Below, piece after piece: positions 1 to 8,792 of a stretch of 64,000 nucleotides of DNA. Source of the stretch: JAMXLG01 sp963765935. GTDB lineage: Bacteria; Vulcanimicrobiota; Vulcanimicrobiia; Vulcanimicrobiales; Vulcanimicrobiaceae. The stretch spans positions 124,001 through 188,000 of the forward strand of contig CAVXXX010000001.1 in assembly GCA_963765935.1 (NCBI GenBank). Direction: 5' to 3'. Each line of letters starts with the position of its first letter. Within the stretch, counting starts at the first letter, position 1. The notes under the pieces are model-generated. The model ran no database searches, was not told the origin of the DNA, and worked only from the letters and a program-made list of their open reading frames with translations. Both the position numbers and the translations under genes were made by a program.

Positions 1-51
1 GAGCGTCGCAGCCATAAGCGCGAGGCCCGCTACTCCTATGTGTGGCTTCAC
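1..51 (-). CDS. N-terminus of a putative secreted protein (cut by window edge)
   Basis: A GTG start at 51 is preceded by a good ribosome binding site (GGAG, seven bases before the GTG). The 17 codons visible before the edge read V-K-P-H-I-G-V-A-G-L-A-L-M-A-A-T-L, a short charged end followed by a hydrophobic run, which looks like the beginning of a signal peptide. It lies on the same strand as leuC and leuD, about 140 bases downstream of leuD and beyond a hairpin. Nothing can be said about function from this fragment. The call rests on the ribosome binding site and signal-like composition only. Confidence 0.4.
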   Translation of the reverse strand, partial: MKPHIGVAGLALMAATL

Positions 52-125
52 AGACTATCTCCAGAAGTAGTAATGCAAAAAGTGCCGCAGCGACAAAGGT
101 CGAGGCGGAGTACCTACAAATGCAA

Positions 126-157
126 GAAGCCCGCCGCTTGCACCTGCGGCAGGCTTC
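126..157 (-). terminator. Hairpin downstream of leuD
   Basis: A 12-bp stem (GAAGCC-GCCGC type, one mismatch) with an 8-base loop lies about 30 bases beyond the leuD stop. It is GC-rich but is followed on the minus strand by TTGCATTTG rather than a clean U-run, so it may be a weak terminator or only a 3' stabilising hairpin for the leuCD transcript. Confidence 0.35.
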
Positions 158-189
158 CACGATTTTCTGGATACTTTGTCCTTGCTTGC

Positions 190-696
190 TTACCGCTTTG
201 CCGCTAAGCGCCGCTCAACGTACGGAACAAGGCCACCCGAGTCAATTAATTCACGCATGAACGGCGGGAACTCGGCGGATTTATACTCCGTGCCCTTGGT
301 GGTGTTGCGGATAACGCCCGTCGCCGGTTCGACCTCGATGACGTCGCCATCGTCGATTCCCTCGACCGCTTCAGCGGATTCGAAGATCGGCAAGCCGATA
401 TTCAGCGCATTGCGATAAAAAATGCGCGCAAAGCTCTTCGCAATGACGGCGGACGTGCCCGAACCCTTGATCGCAATCGGCGCGACTTCGCGGCTCGATC
501 CGCAGCCGAAATTCGTATCGGCGACAATGATATCGCCGGCCTTCATCTTCGCGGTGTACTCGGGATCGAGTCCCTCCAGCGCGTGTTTGCCGAGTTCGAC
601 GGGATCGATGATGTTGCAGTACTTGCCTGGGATGATGACGTCCGTGTCGACGTTCTTCCCGTACTTGTGGGCGGATCCGTTCAGTCTGCTATCCAT
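190..696 (-). CDS. leuD: 3-isopropylmalate dehydratase small subunit
   Basis: Small (swivel-domain) subunit of isopropylmalate isomerase, which converts 2- to 3-isopropylmalate in leucine synthesis together with LeuC. At 168 residues it has the compact archaeal-type LeuD length. Visible family landmarks are the N-terminal NVDTDVIIPG segment, the GCGSSREVAP loop and the IFYRNALNIGLP segment that contacts substrate. The ATG follows the leuC stop directly (TAA-ATG), so the two subunits are translated as a pair. A homoaconitase or citramalate-pathway isomerase small subunit is the main alternative, because this short family is shared by those enzymes. Confidence 0.93.
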   Translation of the reverse strand: MDSRLNGSAHKYGKNVDTDVIIPGKYCNIIDPVELGKHALEGLDPEYTAKMKAGDIIVADTNFGCGSSREVAPIAIKGSGTSAVIAKSFARIFYRNALNIGLPIFESAEAVEGIDDGDVIEVEPATGVIRNTTKGTEYKSAEFPPFMRELIDSGGLVPYVERRLAAKR

Positions 697-1980
697 TTAT
701 ACTCCGGCGAGCTCGAGAACGCGGGGATCGGTGATTTTCCCGGTGAGCGCTGAAGCGGCGCACGTGGCCGGCGAGGCGAGATAGACTTCCGACTTCGGCG
801 AGCCCATGCGGCCGACATAGTTGCGGTTCGTCGTGGAGATCGCGCGTTCGCCGTCGCCGAGCGTTCCCATGTGGCCCCCGAAGCATGCGCCGCATCCCGG
901 CGTGTTCACCGCGCAGCCGGCAGCAGCGAGCGTCGTGAGCACGCCTTCCGTCGCGGCTTGCATCCACACTTCTTGCGAACCCGGATTCACGATCACGCGA
1001 AGGTTCGACGCGATCTTCTTTCCATCGAGAATCTTTGCAACGATGCGCAGATCTTCGATATAACCGTTCGTGCACGACCCGATGAAGACTTGATCGACCA
1101 CGATGTCGTCGCGCGTGACATCCGAAATCGAATGGACGTTGTCCGGCGTGTGCGGACAGGCGACTTGCGGTTCGAGATTCGATGCATCGATCTTGAGCAC
1201 GCGCTCGTAGACGGCGTCGGCATCGGCGCGATCGACGATGAAAGGACGATCGGTGCGCTCTTTGACGAACGCGATCGCCTTTTCATCGGCGTAGAAGATC
1301 CCGTTCTTAGCGCCCGCTTCGATCGCCATGTTCGCCATCGTGATGCGTCCCGTGATCGACATCGCATCGATGGTCGAGCCGTGGTATTCAATCGCGCGAT
1401 ACGTTGCGCCGTCAATGCCCAGCTCGCCGACGGTGCGCAGCATCAAGTCTTTTGCATACACCATGTGGCCGAGTTCACCGTTGTAGATAATCTTGATCGT
1501 TCCGGGAACCTTCAGCCACACTTCTCCGAGTACGAACGCTGCTGCGATATCGGTCGAACCCATGCCCGTTGCAAATGCGCCGAGCGCGCCGTACGTGCAC
1601 GTGTGCGAGTCGCCGCCGACGATGACCTCACCGGGCGCGACTAAACCTTGTTGCGGAAGGACCACATGTTCGATACCGCCGCGCCCCACGTCGAAGAAAT
1701 GTTTGATATTTTGCTCGGCGGCAAAGTCTTTCATGAGCTTTGCGAGCTTCGCAGACTGCGCGTCTTTCGCGGGAACGAAGTGATCTTCGACCAGCGCAAT
1801 CTTCTCCGAATCGAAAACCTTCGATGCGCCCTTCATGCTCCGCATCACGCCGATTGCGACGGCAGCGGAAAGTTCGTTGGCGAGCACCAGATCAACGTTC
1901 GCATTGATGATCTGACCCGGTTCGACGCGGTCGAGACCGGCGTGGCGGGCCAGTATTTTTTCGGTGAGTGTCATCCCCAT
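697..1980 (-). CDS. leuC: 3-isopropylmalate dehydratase large subunit (archaeal/HacA-like type)
   Basis: Large subunit of the [4Fe-4S] isopropylmalate isomerase of leucine synthesis, in the aconitase superfamily. The cluster ligands are visible as the Cys of GSCTNG and the two Cys of PGCGAC near the C-terminus, and the GGDSHTCTYGALGAF segment is typical. Length (about 427 residues) matches the short archaeal-type LeuC, not the roughly 470-residue enterobacterial form. I chose the ATG at 1980 because the resulting MGMTLTEKI start is the usual one in this family; a TTG six bases further upstream is less likely. It is the first gene of leuC-leuD and diverges from the CoA-binding gene with about 40 bp between starts. 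Confidence 0.93.
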   Translation of the reverse strand: MGMTLTEKILARHAGLDRVEPGQIINANVDLVLANELSAAVAIGVMRSMKGASKVFDSEKIALVEDHFVPAKDAQSAKLAKLMKDFAAEQNIKHFFDVGRGGIEHVVLPQQGLVAPGEVIVGGDSHTCTYGALGAFATGMGSTDIAAAFVLGEVWLKVPGTIKIIYNGELGHMVYAKDLMLRTVGELGIDGATYRAIEYHGSTIDAMSITGRITMANMAIEAGAKNGIFYADEKAIAFVKERTDRPFIVDRADADAVYERVLKIDASNLEPQVACPHTPDNVHSISDVTRDDIVVDQVFIGSCTNGYIEDLRIVAKILDGKKIASNLRVIVNPGSQEVWMQAATEGVLTTLAAAGCAVNTPGCGACFGGHMGTLGDGERAISTTNRNYVGRMGSPKSEVYLASPATCAASALTGKITDPRVLELAGV

Positions 1981-2021
1981 AGGCAAGCGGTTCTTGGCGC
2001 ACGACGCAGAATCCCGGCCTC

Positions 2022-2444
2022 ATGATTCTCACGTCCGCGGCCGAGCGCAAGGCACTCCTGGAGCGCAGTACAACGGTCGCGATGGTCGGGGCGTCGGCGA
2101 AGCCGGACCGCCCGAGTCACGGCGTCTTCGGCTACCTCCGCGCGCACGGCTACGATGTCACGCCGGTCGCACCAAAACTCGACGACGTGCACGGCATTAA
2201 GGCGTATCCGAACCTTACTGCCTATGCGGCCGAACGCGGGGCACCCGATATTGTCGAGGTCTTTCGAAAGCCATCGGAAGTGCTTCCGATCGTCGACGAG
2301 GCAATTGCCGTCGGAGCGAAGGCCGTGTGGTTCCAGCTCGGCGTCATCAACGAGGAAGCAATCAACCGCGCAGACAAGGCGGGTTTAGACGTCGTTGTCG
2401 ATCATTGCATGAAGGTGGACCACCGTGCTCTCGTATCCGGATGA
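2022..2444 (+). CDS. CoA-binding domain protein (YccU family)
   Basis: A 140-residue single-domain Rossmann protein of the YccU/CoA_binding_2 family, related to the CoA-binding part of succinyl-CoA synthetase alpha. The glycine-rich VAMVGASAKPDRPSHGVF nucleotide loop (residues 19-36) and the C-terminal VVDHCMKVDH segment are typical. Family members bind CoA but their biochemical role is poorly known. It is the first gene of a five-gene coupled operon: its end overlaps the start of the LuxE-like gene by 20 bases. That places a CoA-binding protein next to enzymes that handle acyl groups, which may be meaningful, but its role there is inference. Confidence 0.85.
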   Translation: MILTSAAERKALLERSTTVAMVGASAKPDRPSHGVFGYLRAHGYDVTPVAPKLDDVHGIKAYPNLTAYAAERGAPDIVEVFRKPSEVLPIVDEAIAVGAKAVWFQLGVINEEAINRADKAGLDVVVDHCMKVDHRALVSG

Positions 2445-3558
2445 ATCGCGCGCGCTCGATGAAGCCGTTCTGCGTTACATCGAGCGTTGGCGCACCACGG
2501 GCCAAGCGATGACCGACGGCGAGTTCAACGAACTCGCCCTTGCAATCTTTGACTACCAGCTTCATTACAACACGCCCTACGCGCAGTATTGCGCGTCGCT
2601 CGGCGTCACGCGTGAGCAGCTGCCTGCTTCTTGGGAAGAGATTCCTCCGGTGCCGAGCACGGCGTTCAAAGAAGCTGCGCTCGTGACGTTCAATCCGAAT
2701 GCAGCAGCGCTCTCCTTTGAGACGAGCGGTACGACGCGCGGAGAAGGCGGACGGCATTATATGGAAACGGCGCGTCTCTACGATGCGTCGCTCGCAGCAA
2801 GTTTTCATGCGTTCGTCCTTCCCGATCACGCACCGCTGCGGTATTTGAATCTCGTGCCGAATCCAGCCGAGAATCCGCGCTCGTCGCTCGGATACATGAT
2901 GGCGAGGCTTGCCGAGGAATTCGGCGACGGACGTACGGGATGGTTCATCAGCAACGGCGTGCTCGACGTCGAAGCGATCGTCAGCGAGCTCGAGTCTGCG
3001 GTCGAGCACGATCGTCCCGTTTGCATCGCAACGACGTCGTTTGCGCTCGTGCATCTGCTCGATGCACTCAACGATCGTAACCGCTACTTCGCGCTGCCGA
3101 ACGGCTCGCGCATTATGGAAACAGGCGGATTCAAAGGGCGCTCGCGGTACGTCGAACGGTTCGAACTCTATCGCGCCGCCGCGGAACGGTTCGGCGCTAC
3201 GCTTGGAGCGATTATTTCCGAATACGGTATGACCGAACTCGCATCGCAGTATTACGACGACGTGTTCGTGCGCGGCGCGCTCGAGGAAGCGACCGAACCG
3301 CGCTATAAAACGCCGCCGCCGTGGATGCGTGCACGCGTTGTCGGAGCGAACGGGAAGATGTTGCCTCACGGCACCGTCGGCGCGCTCGTGCACGTCGATC
3401 TTGCCAACCGCTCGTCGTGCATCGCGATTCAAACCGAGGATCTCGGCGTCGAATTCGCTCCGTCGACCTACGGTCAACGCATCGTCTTGATGGGACGCGA
3501 TGCCGATGCGTCGCTGCGCGGATGTTCGTTGAGCGCTGAAGACCTCGTCCTGCGATGA
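2425..3558 (+). CDS. LuxE-like acyl-protein synthetase
   Basis: Adenylate-forming enzyme of the LuxE family (377 residues, normal length). LuxE activates a carboxylic acid with ATP to acyl-AMP and passes the acyl group to an enzyme thiol, for reduction by LuxC. The AMP-binding SGTTRGEGG loop is at residues 101-109, and the family ETGGFKGRSR segment and SEYGMTELASQ motif follow in the right order. The start is a GTG at 2425 inside the preceding gene, with AAGG upstream. The stop overlaps the next start as ATGA, as in lux operons where E and C products form a complex. No luxA, luxB or luxD is nearby, so this is not bioluminescence. Substrate unknown. Confidence 0.85.
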   Translation: MLSYPDESRALDEAVLRYIERWRTTGQAMTDGEFNELALAIFDYQLHYNTPYAQYCASLGVTREQLPASWEEIPPVPSTAFKEAALVTFNPNAAALSFETSGTTRGEGGRHYMETARLYDASLAASFHAFVLPDHAPLRYLNLVPNPAENPRSSLGYMMARLAEEFGDGRTGWFISNGVLDVEAIVSELESAVEHDRPVCIATTSFALVHLLDALNDRNRYFALPNGSRIMETGGFKGRSRYVERFELYRAAAERFGATLGAIISEYGMTELASQYYDDVFVRGALEEATEPRYKTPPPWMRARVVGANGKMLPHGTVGALVHVDLANRSSCIAIQTEDLGVEFAPSTYGQRIVLMGRDADASLRGCSLSAEDLVLR

Positions 3559-4775
3559 GCGCACTTGCCGCCGTTCCGGCGCGGCGGATTATCGACGCGG
3601 TTGCCGATGCGGCAGCGCGATGGGCCGACGCCGATTTTCCACCCCGCGTCCGTTTGCTCGATCCGATCGCCGCGCGAACCGGCTACTCCATCCCGGTGAT
3701 CGAGTATGCGCTGGATCAACTCTTTCGATCCATTACCGTACGCGACGTGGAAGCGACGATTGCAAACGAACTCGGCTCCGTCGATATTCTCGATGGGTTT
3801 GTCGAACGCGCCGGGCGCAGTAAAGCACGCACGCGTCCCGCAGGGTCCGTCTGCGTCATTTCGAGCCGCACGACGATCGGCGTGGCGATTCTTCCGGCCG
3901 TCTTCGGACTCTTCGCGAAGTGCGATGTCCTTGTGAAGGATCGCGAGGACGGACTCGTACGGGCCTTCTTCTCCACGCTCTGTGACGAACTCGATGAATT
4001 TCGCGTCGCCGCTCGGGCCGAGGCCTGGACCGGTGAAGATGACGGCGTCGATCTCACGACATTCAAGGTTGTCGTTGCATTTGGAAGCGATGCGACGTTG
4101 GCCCGCATTGCGCAGATCGCCTCACCGAGCACATTCATCGGCTACGGTTCGAAGGCGACGGTCGGCTATGTTACACGCGAGGCGCTGAGCGATGACGAAC
4201 GAGCACAAGCGATTGCCGACGGTGCTGCGCGCGACCTGGTTTTATACGAAAGCGAAGGGTGTCTTTCGCTGCATGCGCTTTTCCTCGAAGATGGCGGTGT
4301 CGTGCCGCCGCAACGTTTTACGGCGCTTCTCGCTGAAGCGGTCGAACGTGCGGCGATAGAGTTTCCGCCCGGCGCGCGCGATGCGCGCGCGAGCGCCCGT
4401 ATCGCCAATGCGCGCAATCTCGCCGCGTTTCGCTCCGCGACTGGACGCGGCGCAGTCTTCTCGGACGAGCGTGCCAGTTATCTCACCGTGCTCGATCCGC
4501 CGCAAAGCGAGCCGCCCGCATTTCTCCCTCGCGCGCTCGCAGTACACACGGTCAACGCTCCGTGCGACGCCGTGGCGTACCTACACCGTCACGAACTGCC
4601 GCTCGAGGCAATCGCGGTCGCCGGTGTGCGTGACGACATCGTGGATGCGGCGCTTTCGCTCGGTGTGAATCGCATCACCGGTTTCGGCGAGCTGCAGCGT
4701 CCGCCCGCATACGGAAATCACGGCGGCCGCGCGCGCATCGCCGACTTCGTGCGCTGGGTAAGTCTCGAAACGTGA
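3555..4775 (+). CDS. LuxC-like acyl-CoA/acyl-protein reductase
   Basis: NADPH-dependent acyl reductase of the LuxC family (aldehyde dehydrogenase fold), which turns an activated acyl group into an aldehyde. At 406 residues it is slightly shorter than luminous-bacteria LuxC (about 480). The catalytic Cys lies in EGCLSLH (Cys236), matching the family GCLSPH motif. It overlaps the LuxE-like gene by ATGA and the following aminotransferase by GTGA, so all three are likely co-translated. Together they suggest acid activation, reduction to aldehyde, then amination; the substrate chain length cannot be read from the sequence. Confidence 0.85.
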   Translation: MSALAAVPARRIIDAVADAAARWADADFPPRVRLLDPIAARTGYSIPVIEYALDQLFRSITVRDVEATIANELGSVDILDGFVERAGRSKARTRPAGSVCVISSRTTIGVAILPAVFGLFAKCDVLVKDREDGLVRAFFSTLCDELDEFRVAARAEAWTGEDDGVDLTTFKVVVAFGSDATLARIAQIASPSTFIGYGSKATVGYVTREALSDDERAQAIADGAARDLVLYESEGCLSLHALFLEDGGVVPPQRFTALLAEAVERAAIEFPPGARDARASARIANARNLAAFRSATGRGAVFSDERASYLTVLDPPQSEPPAFLPRALAVHTVNAPCDAVAYLHRHELPLEAIAVAGVRDDIVDAALSLGVNRITGFGELQRPPAYGNHGGRARIADFVRWVSLET

Positions 4776-6056
4776 ACGACGAATTCGAAGCCGTTCGCGG
4801 TGCCATTCCCGGGCCGCGCACCGCGGCATTGCATGCCGGGACTCGCGGAATATGAATCGCCGAACGTCACGTATTTGGGCGAGGAGTTTCCCGTTTTTTG
4901 GGAATCGGCGTCCGGTTCCACGATCGTCGACGTCGACGGCAACCGCTACATCGATTTAACCTCCGCGTTCGGTGTTGCGAGCATCGGTCACTCGAATGCG
5001 AGCGTCACCGCTGCAATCGCGAAACAGGCAACGAGTTTGATGCACGGAATGGGCGACGTGCATCCGACCGAAGTGCGGTCGCGTTTGCTCGAACGTCTCG
5101 CGCGGCTGCTCCCGAAAGGTCTGACGAAGACGTTTCTCGCGACGACGGGATCCGAGGCGGTTGAGGCGGCGTTAAAAACCGCCGTGCTGGCGAAGGGCAA
5201 GCATCGCTTTCTCGCCTATCGGGGCGCGTATCACGGACTTTCCCTCGGCGCGTTAACGGTTTCCGGCATCGAGAAATTCGTCGAACCGTTTCGCGGCATC
5301 GTGCCGGAAATCACGACATTGCTCGACTATCCGGATGCGCAGCGCGTTACGCTTGACGAAGCGGTTTCTCAACTGGAGCAACAAGCCGGCGCGGCCAGCG
5401 ACGCTGCCGCGTTGATCGTCGAACCGCTGCAAGGACGCGGCGGCTGCATTCTTCCGCCGAAAGGCTATCTCGCGCATCTTCGCCGGTTCTGCGATGAACG
5501 CGGCATCCTGATGATCGTCGATGAAGTCTACACGGGATTCGGCCGCACCGGCTACTGGTTTGCGTGCGAGGCGGACGCGGTTGTACCGGACATTATCTGC
5601 ATCGGCAAAGCGATGGGCGGCGGATTTCCGATTAGCGCCGCCGTCGCGCAACCGGCAGTCATGGATGTGTGGCCACGATCCACGGGCGAAGCGTTGCACA
5701 CGTCGACGTATTTAGGAAATCCCATGGGGTGCGCTGCGGCGCTTGCTACGATCGACGAACTGGAGCGCCATCATTTGCCCAAACGCGCTCGCGATCTCGG
5801 CGAACTGCTCGGCGCGCGGCTGGAACGGCTGCTTGCGCACGACTCCGTCGTCGCCGTGCGCGGCCGCGGCATGATGTGGGGCGTGCAACTGCGTAGCGCG
5901 CAAGAAGCGGATCGAGTGGTGAAACGCGTTCTTGCACGCGGTGTCATTCTTCTGCAGGCCGGCCCCAAAGGCGACGTGCTTTCAATCACTCCACCGCTGA
6001 TTATCAGCGAAACCGTGCTCATTCGTGCACTCGATATCATCAAAGAGGAACTGTGA
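4772..6056 (+). CDS. Class III PLP aminotransferase with an apparent frameshift near its start
   Basis: Class III (omega-amino acid/ornithine type) aminotransferase: TGSEA phosphate loop, Asp of IVDEVYTG and PLP lysine in IGKAMGGG. From the in-frame GTG at 4800 the protein is 418 residues and starts with an unfamily-like MPFPGRAPRHCM. A GTG at 4772, overlapping the luxC stop as GTGA, gives VNDEFEAVRGAIPGPRTAAL, the normal family N-terminus, but hits a TGA at 4853. Removing one G from the GGG at 4838-4840 joins both parts as IPGPRTAALHAGLAEYESPN and yields 427 residues. So the gene is probably 4772-6056 with a one-base insertion. In the operon it may aminate the LuxC aldehyde, or act on an unrelated amino acid. 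Confidence 0.85.
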
Positions 6057-7087
6057 AAACCTATCGCGTTGGCATCAGCGGCGCCGGTTTCGGCGTTAAC
6101 GCTCATCTTCCGGCACTCATCGCGCACCCGCGTTTTGAAGTCGTTGCGCTCGCTTCGCCGTCGAAAGCTAAGACGGTGGCGAAAGAGCGAAACATTCCGC
6201 ACGCGTTTTCAACCGCCGCCGAGATGATCGATGGCTGCGAACTCGACGCCGTCATCGTCGCATCCCCGCCGTTCGCGCATCGCGATGATGTCCTCGCCGC
6301 ACTCGACGCTCGCAAGCACGTGATTTGCGAAAAGCCGTTTGCGCTCAATGTGGAGGAAGCCGAAGAGATGCTTGCCGCAGCGCAAGACGCGCAGACGGCA
6401 TGCGGGCTCGCGCACGAATTTCGTTTCGTTCCGCAGCGGATGGCGATCAAGCAGCTCGTCGAGAACGGCCACCTCAAGCCGCTGCGCGAAATCGAAATGA
6501 CCCAGCTCACTACCTTTCTCTCCCGTGAAGGCACGCGTTCGCGTGGATGGTGGTTCGAACGCGAGAAAGGCGGCGGACTTGCCGGCGCAATGATGTCGCA
6601 CGTGATCGACACCGCCAATTGGACGGTCGGGCGCGCACCGAAGTCCGTTACGGGTTTTATTCGCACGGCAAACGCGCGACGCTCGGACGCGAACGGCTCG
6701 TTCGTCAGTAGCGTGGACGACGGCGCCTTCGCACTCCTTGACTATGGCGACGGACTCATCGGACGCTTAACGGTCGATGCAACGACAGCCGTCGATTCGT
6801 TCACACTCGCCGTTCATGCGGAGAATCGGACGGCGGTCGCGAGCGGCAAGACGATCGCCGACACGACGCTGTATTCGATCGACGACGAAGAAACGAACGA
6901 ACTCGAATGCAAGCCTTCGCCCTATGCAAAGTTCGAAAGCATCAACGGCAACGTTCCGCTGCTCATGGAGCTCTACGACGAGTGGATCAAGCAAATTGAA
7001 ACGGGCACGAGCGCCCTCCCCACGTTTGAGGAGGGCCTCGAAACCCAACGCGCGCTCGCCGCAATCGGCTACACTACGGCAAGTTAG
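6053..7087 (+). CDS. Gfo/Idh/MocA-family NAD(P)-dependent oxidoreductase
   Basis: A 344-residue two-domain oxidoreductase. The N-terminal Rossmann domain carries GISGAGFGVNAH (dinucleotide loop) and the family EKPFALN motif near residue 92; the C-terminal alpha/beta domain follows. Family members oxidise or reduce sugars, inositols, biliverdin or imine-like substrates, so the substrate cannot be assigned. The GTG start overlaps the aminotransferase stop as GTGA, making this the fifth and last gene of the CoA-binding/LuxE/LuxC/aminotransferase operon. It ends against the convergent subtilase, sharing four bases. Confidence 0.88.
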   Translation: MKTYRVGISGAGFGVNAHLPALIAHPRFEVVALASPSKAKTVAKERNIPHAFSTAAEMIDGCELDAVIVASPPFAHRDDVLAALDARKHVICEKPFALNVEEAEEMLAAAQDAQTACGLAHEFRFVPQRMAIKQLVENGHLKPLREIEMTQLTTFLSREGTRSRGWWFEREKGGGLAGAMMSHVIDTANWTVGRAPKSVTGFIRTANARRSDANGSFVSSVDDGAFALLDYGDGLIGRLTVDATTAVDSFTLAVHAENRTAVASGKTIADTTLYSIDDEETNELECKPSPYAKFESINGNVPLLMELYDEWIKQIETGTSALPTFEEGLETQRALAAIGYTTAS

Positions 7088-8749
7088 AAGGGCGGCGGAG
7101 TATCACCCGCCGCGGTCGCAATGGCGCGATATACGTTCAGCCGTCCACAGCCTTGATGCGCGTCGCCGATATCATCTGCTGTTGAACAGAGTAATTGCTT
7201 CATCGCGCTCGGTGTTCCGTACTTCGCCGAATTCACGGAAAGAATCAACGCCGCCGCGCCACCGACGTGCGGTGTCGACATCGACGTGCCGGTGATCAAG
7301 ATGCGGCAATTACCGGTCTCACCGAACTGATCAGGACTTACATTGTCCCTTGAAACTATCATCGAGCGGCGTCGTCGTCCAAATATTCTCGATCCAATGC
7401 AAGTAATACGTTTGCGTGCTATTGGGGTCGCCATCGCCGCCGGGCGCAACGATTCCCCAGGATGAGGGGTTACGTAGCGAATTTGTCGATCCCCAGTCCG
7501 AATAACTCGGCACGTACTCCGCACGCGTCCCGGTGAAGCCGCTCCCATTCGGATTACCGTCGTTGTATGCGCTCGCTCCGACAGCAATAACACCCGTATC
7601 GCATCCCGGCGGTGCCACCGTGCCGTTTCCGGCATTGCCGCTGGCCGCGACGACGATGACATTATGCGCAATTGCGTTCGCTACCGCAGCGCCTTCTGTT
7701 GAATCGGGATCGGTACCGCTCGTGCAATTGTTCGTAGTGTCGCCAAGACTCATACTGATTACGTTTGCGCCATTCGCGACGGCGTCGTTGATCGCACTCG
7801 CGATATCGAGAGTGACCGAACCGCAATGTGGGTTAGTGCTTTTAGGATTCGTTGCACACTCGTCGACGGGTGTCGGAAAGACGCGATAGAGCATCAGCGA
7901 CACGTTCCCGGCGTCGCCTGCGAAACCGAAGCCGTTGTTCGTCCCTTCTGCCGCGATACCGGTTACATCCGTTCCGTGTCCATCGGGATCCGTAACGAAC
8001 GTGCCGGTGCTTTGAACGCCGTTCGTATCGGTAATGAAGCACCCGGTACGTACGATGTTCGCACTCTTCAAGTCGGGATGCGTCACGTCTTCACCGGTGT
8101 CGATAATTGCAAGCTTCACGCTCGTCGAGCCTTCGCTATATGAGAAAGCATGCTCGAGTTGCACGATGTGCATGTCCCACTGGCCGCCCGTGTTTGTCGT
8201 TTGATAGAGCGGCGGCGAGGTGCCGCTGGCACCCTTGAAGTAAGGATCGTTCGTCAGTGTGGCACCACGCGTTTGCGGATAAACCCGATGAACTTCGCTG
8301 ACGGAGGCGATGCCCGGAATTGTCTTCAACTGTGCCTTCACCGTTTGGAGGCTCGCGGCATCGGTGCGGAACACGCGCACGGTGCGTCCGATGCGATCGA
8401 AATGAAACCGTCCCGCACTCTGCGCGCCCAGTTGCGAGGCGCGGCTTTCCAACTGCCTTTCAATATTCGCACGATCGTCGTAACTAACGGCGAGGAGCGT
8501 ATCCGACTTCGATGCAGCACGCGGGCCAACGTAGCGCCGGCGCATGACCGCTGACGTCACCACTCCCGAAGTCCGGCCGGCGACGTCCGACGTCGAACTT
8601 GGACACGCGAATCCGGCCACTGAGGTGGGCGTGGCCGTTGGTGTCGGAGTTGCGGGCGTGCCGCCTCCGCCACCTCCGCCTCCGCAGGCGGAAACCGCCA
8701 GCGACAATGTCGCGGCGAGGGCAGTTAGTTTAATGCGCCGTGCAATCAA
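7084..8749 (-). CDS. Subtilase-family (S8) lipoprotein, interrupted by a frameshift at the catalytic end
   Basis: Secreted subtilisin-like serine protease. A TTG at 8749, eight bases after GGAGG, gives a signal sequence ending in a lipobox-like AVSAC, followed by a glycine run and a Pro/Thr-rich linker. Then come a propeptide-like region, the catalytic Asp (IIDTGEDVTHP) and His (DGHGTDVTG). The reading frame stops at 7331, but the next frame continues without a gap as DQFGETGNCRILITGTSMSTPH, carrying the catalytic Ser. Deleting one base at about 7333 restores 554 residues. As it stands the enzyme would lack its serine and be dead; a sequence error is equally possible. It is the last gene of the cinA strand group and is convergent with the Gfo/Idh gene. 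Confidence 0.85.
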
Positions 8750-8792
8750 GACCGAAGCCTCCAGCTTGTACACTACCCTGAGAACGTTGGGA

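Noticed and set aside
871..1644. 257-codon plus-strand frame across leuC
   Set aside because: Mirrors the conserved leuC gene on the other strand and has no recognisable sequence of its own.
2362..3564. Long open frame (about 400 codons) antisense to the LuxE-like gene
   Set aside because: No family features and Arg/His-rich composition typical of the opposite strand of a GC-rich gene; LuxE motifs on the plus strand settle the coding strand.
2022..7087. Bioluminescence operon
   Set aside because: Only LuxE and LuxC relatives are present. There is no luciferase (luxAB) and no luxD, so light production is not supported.
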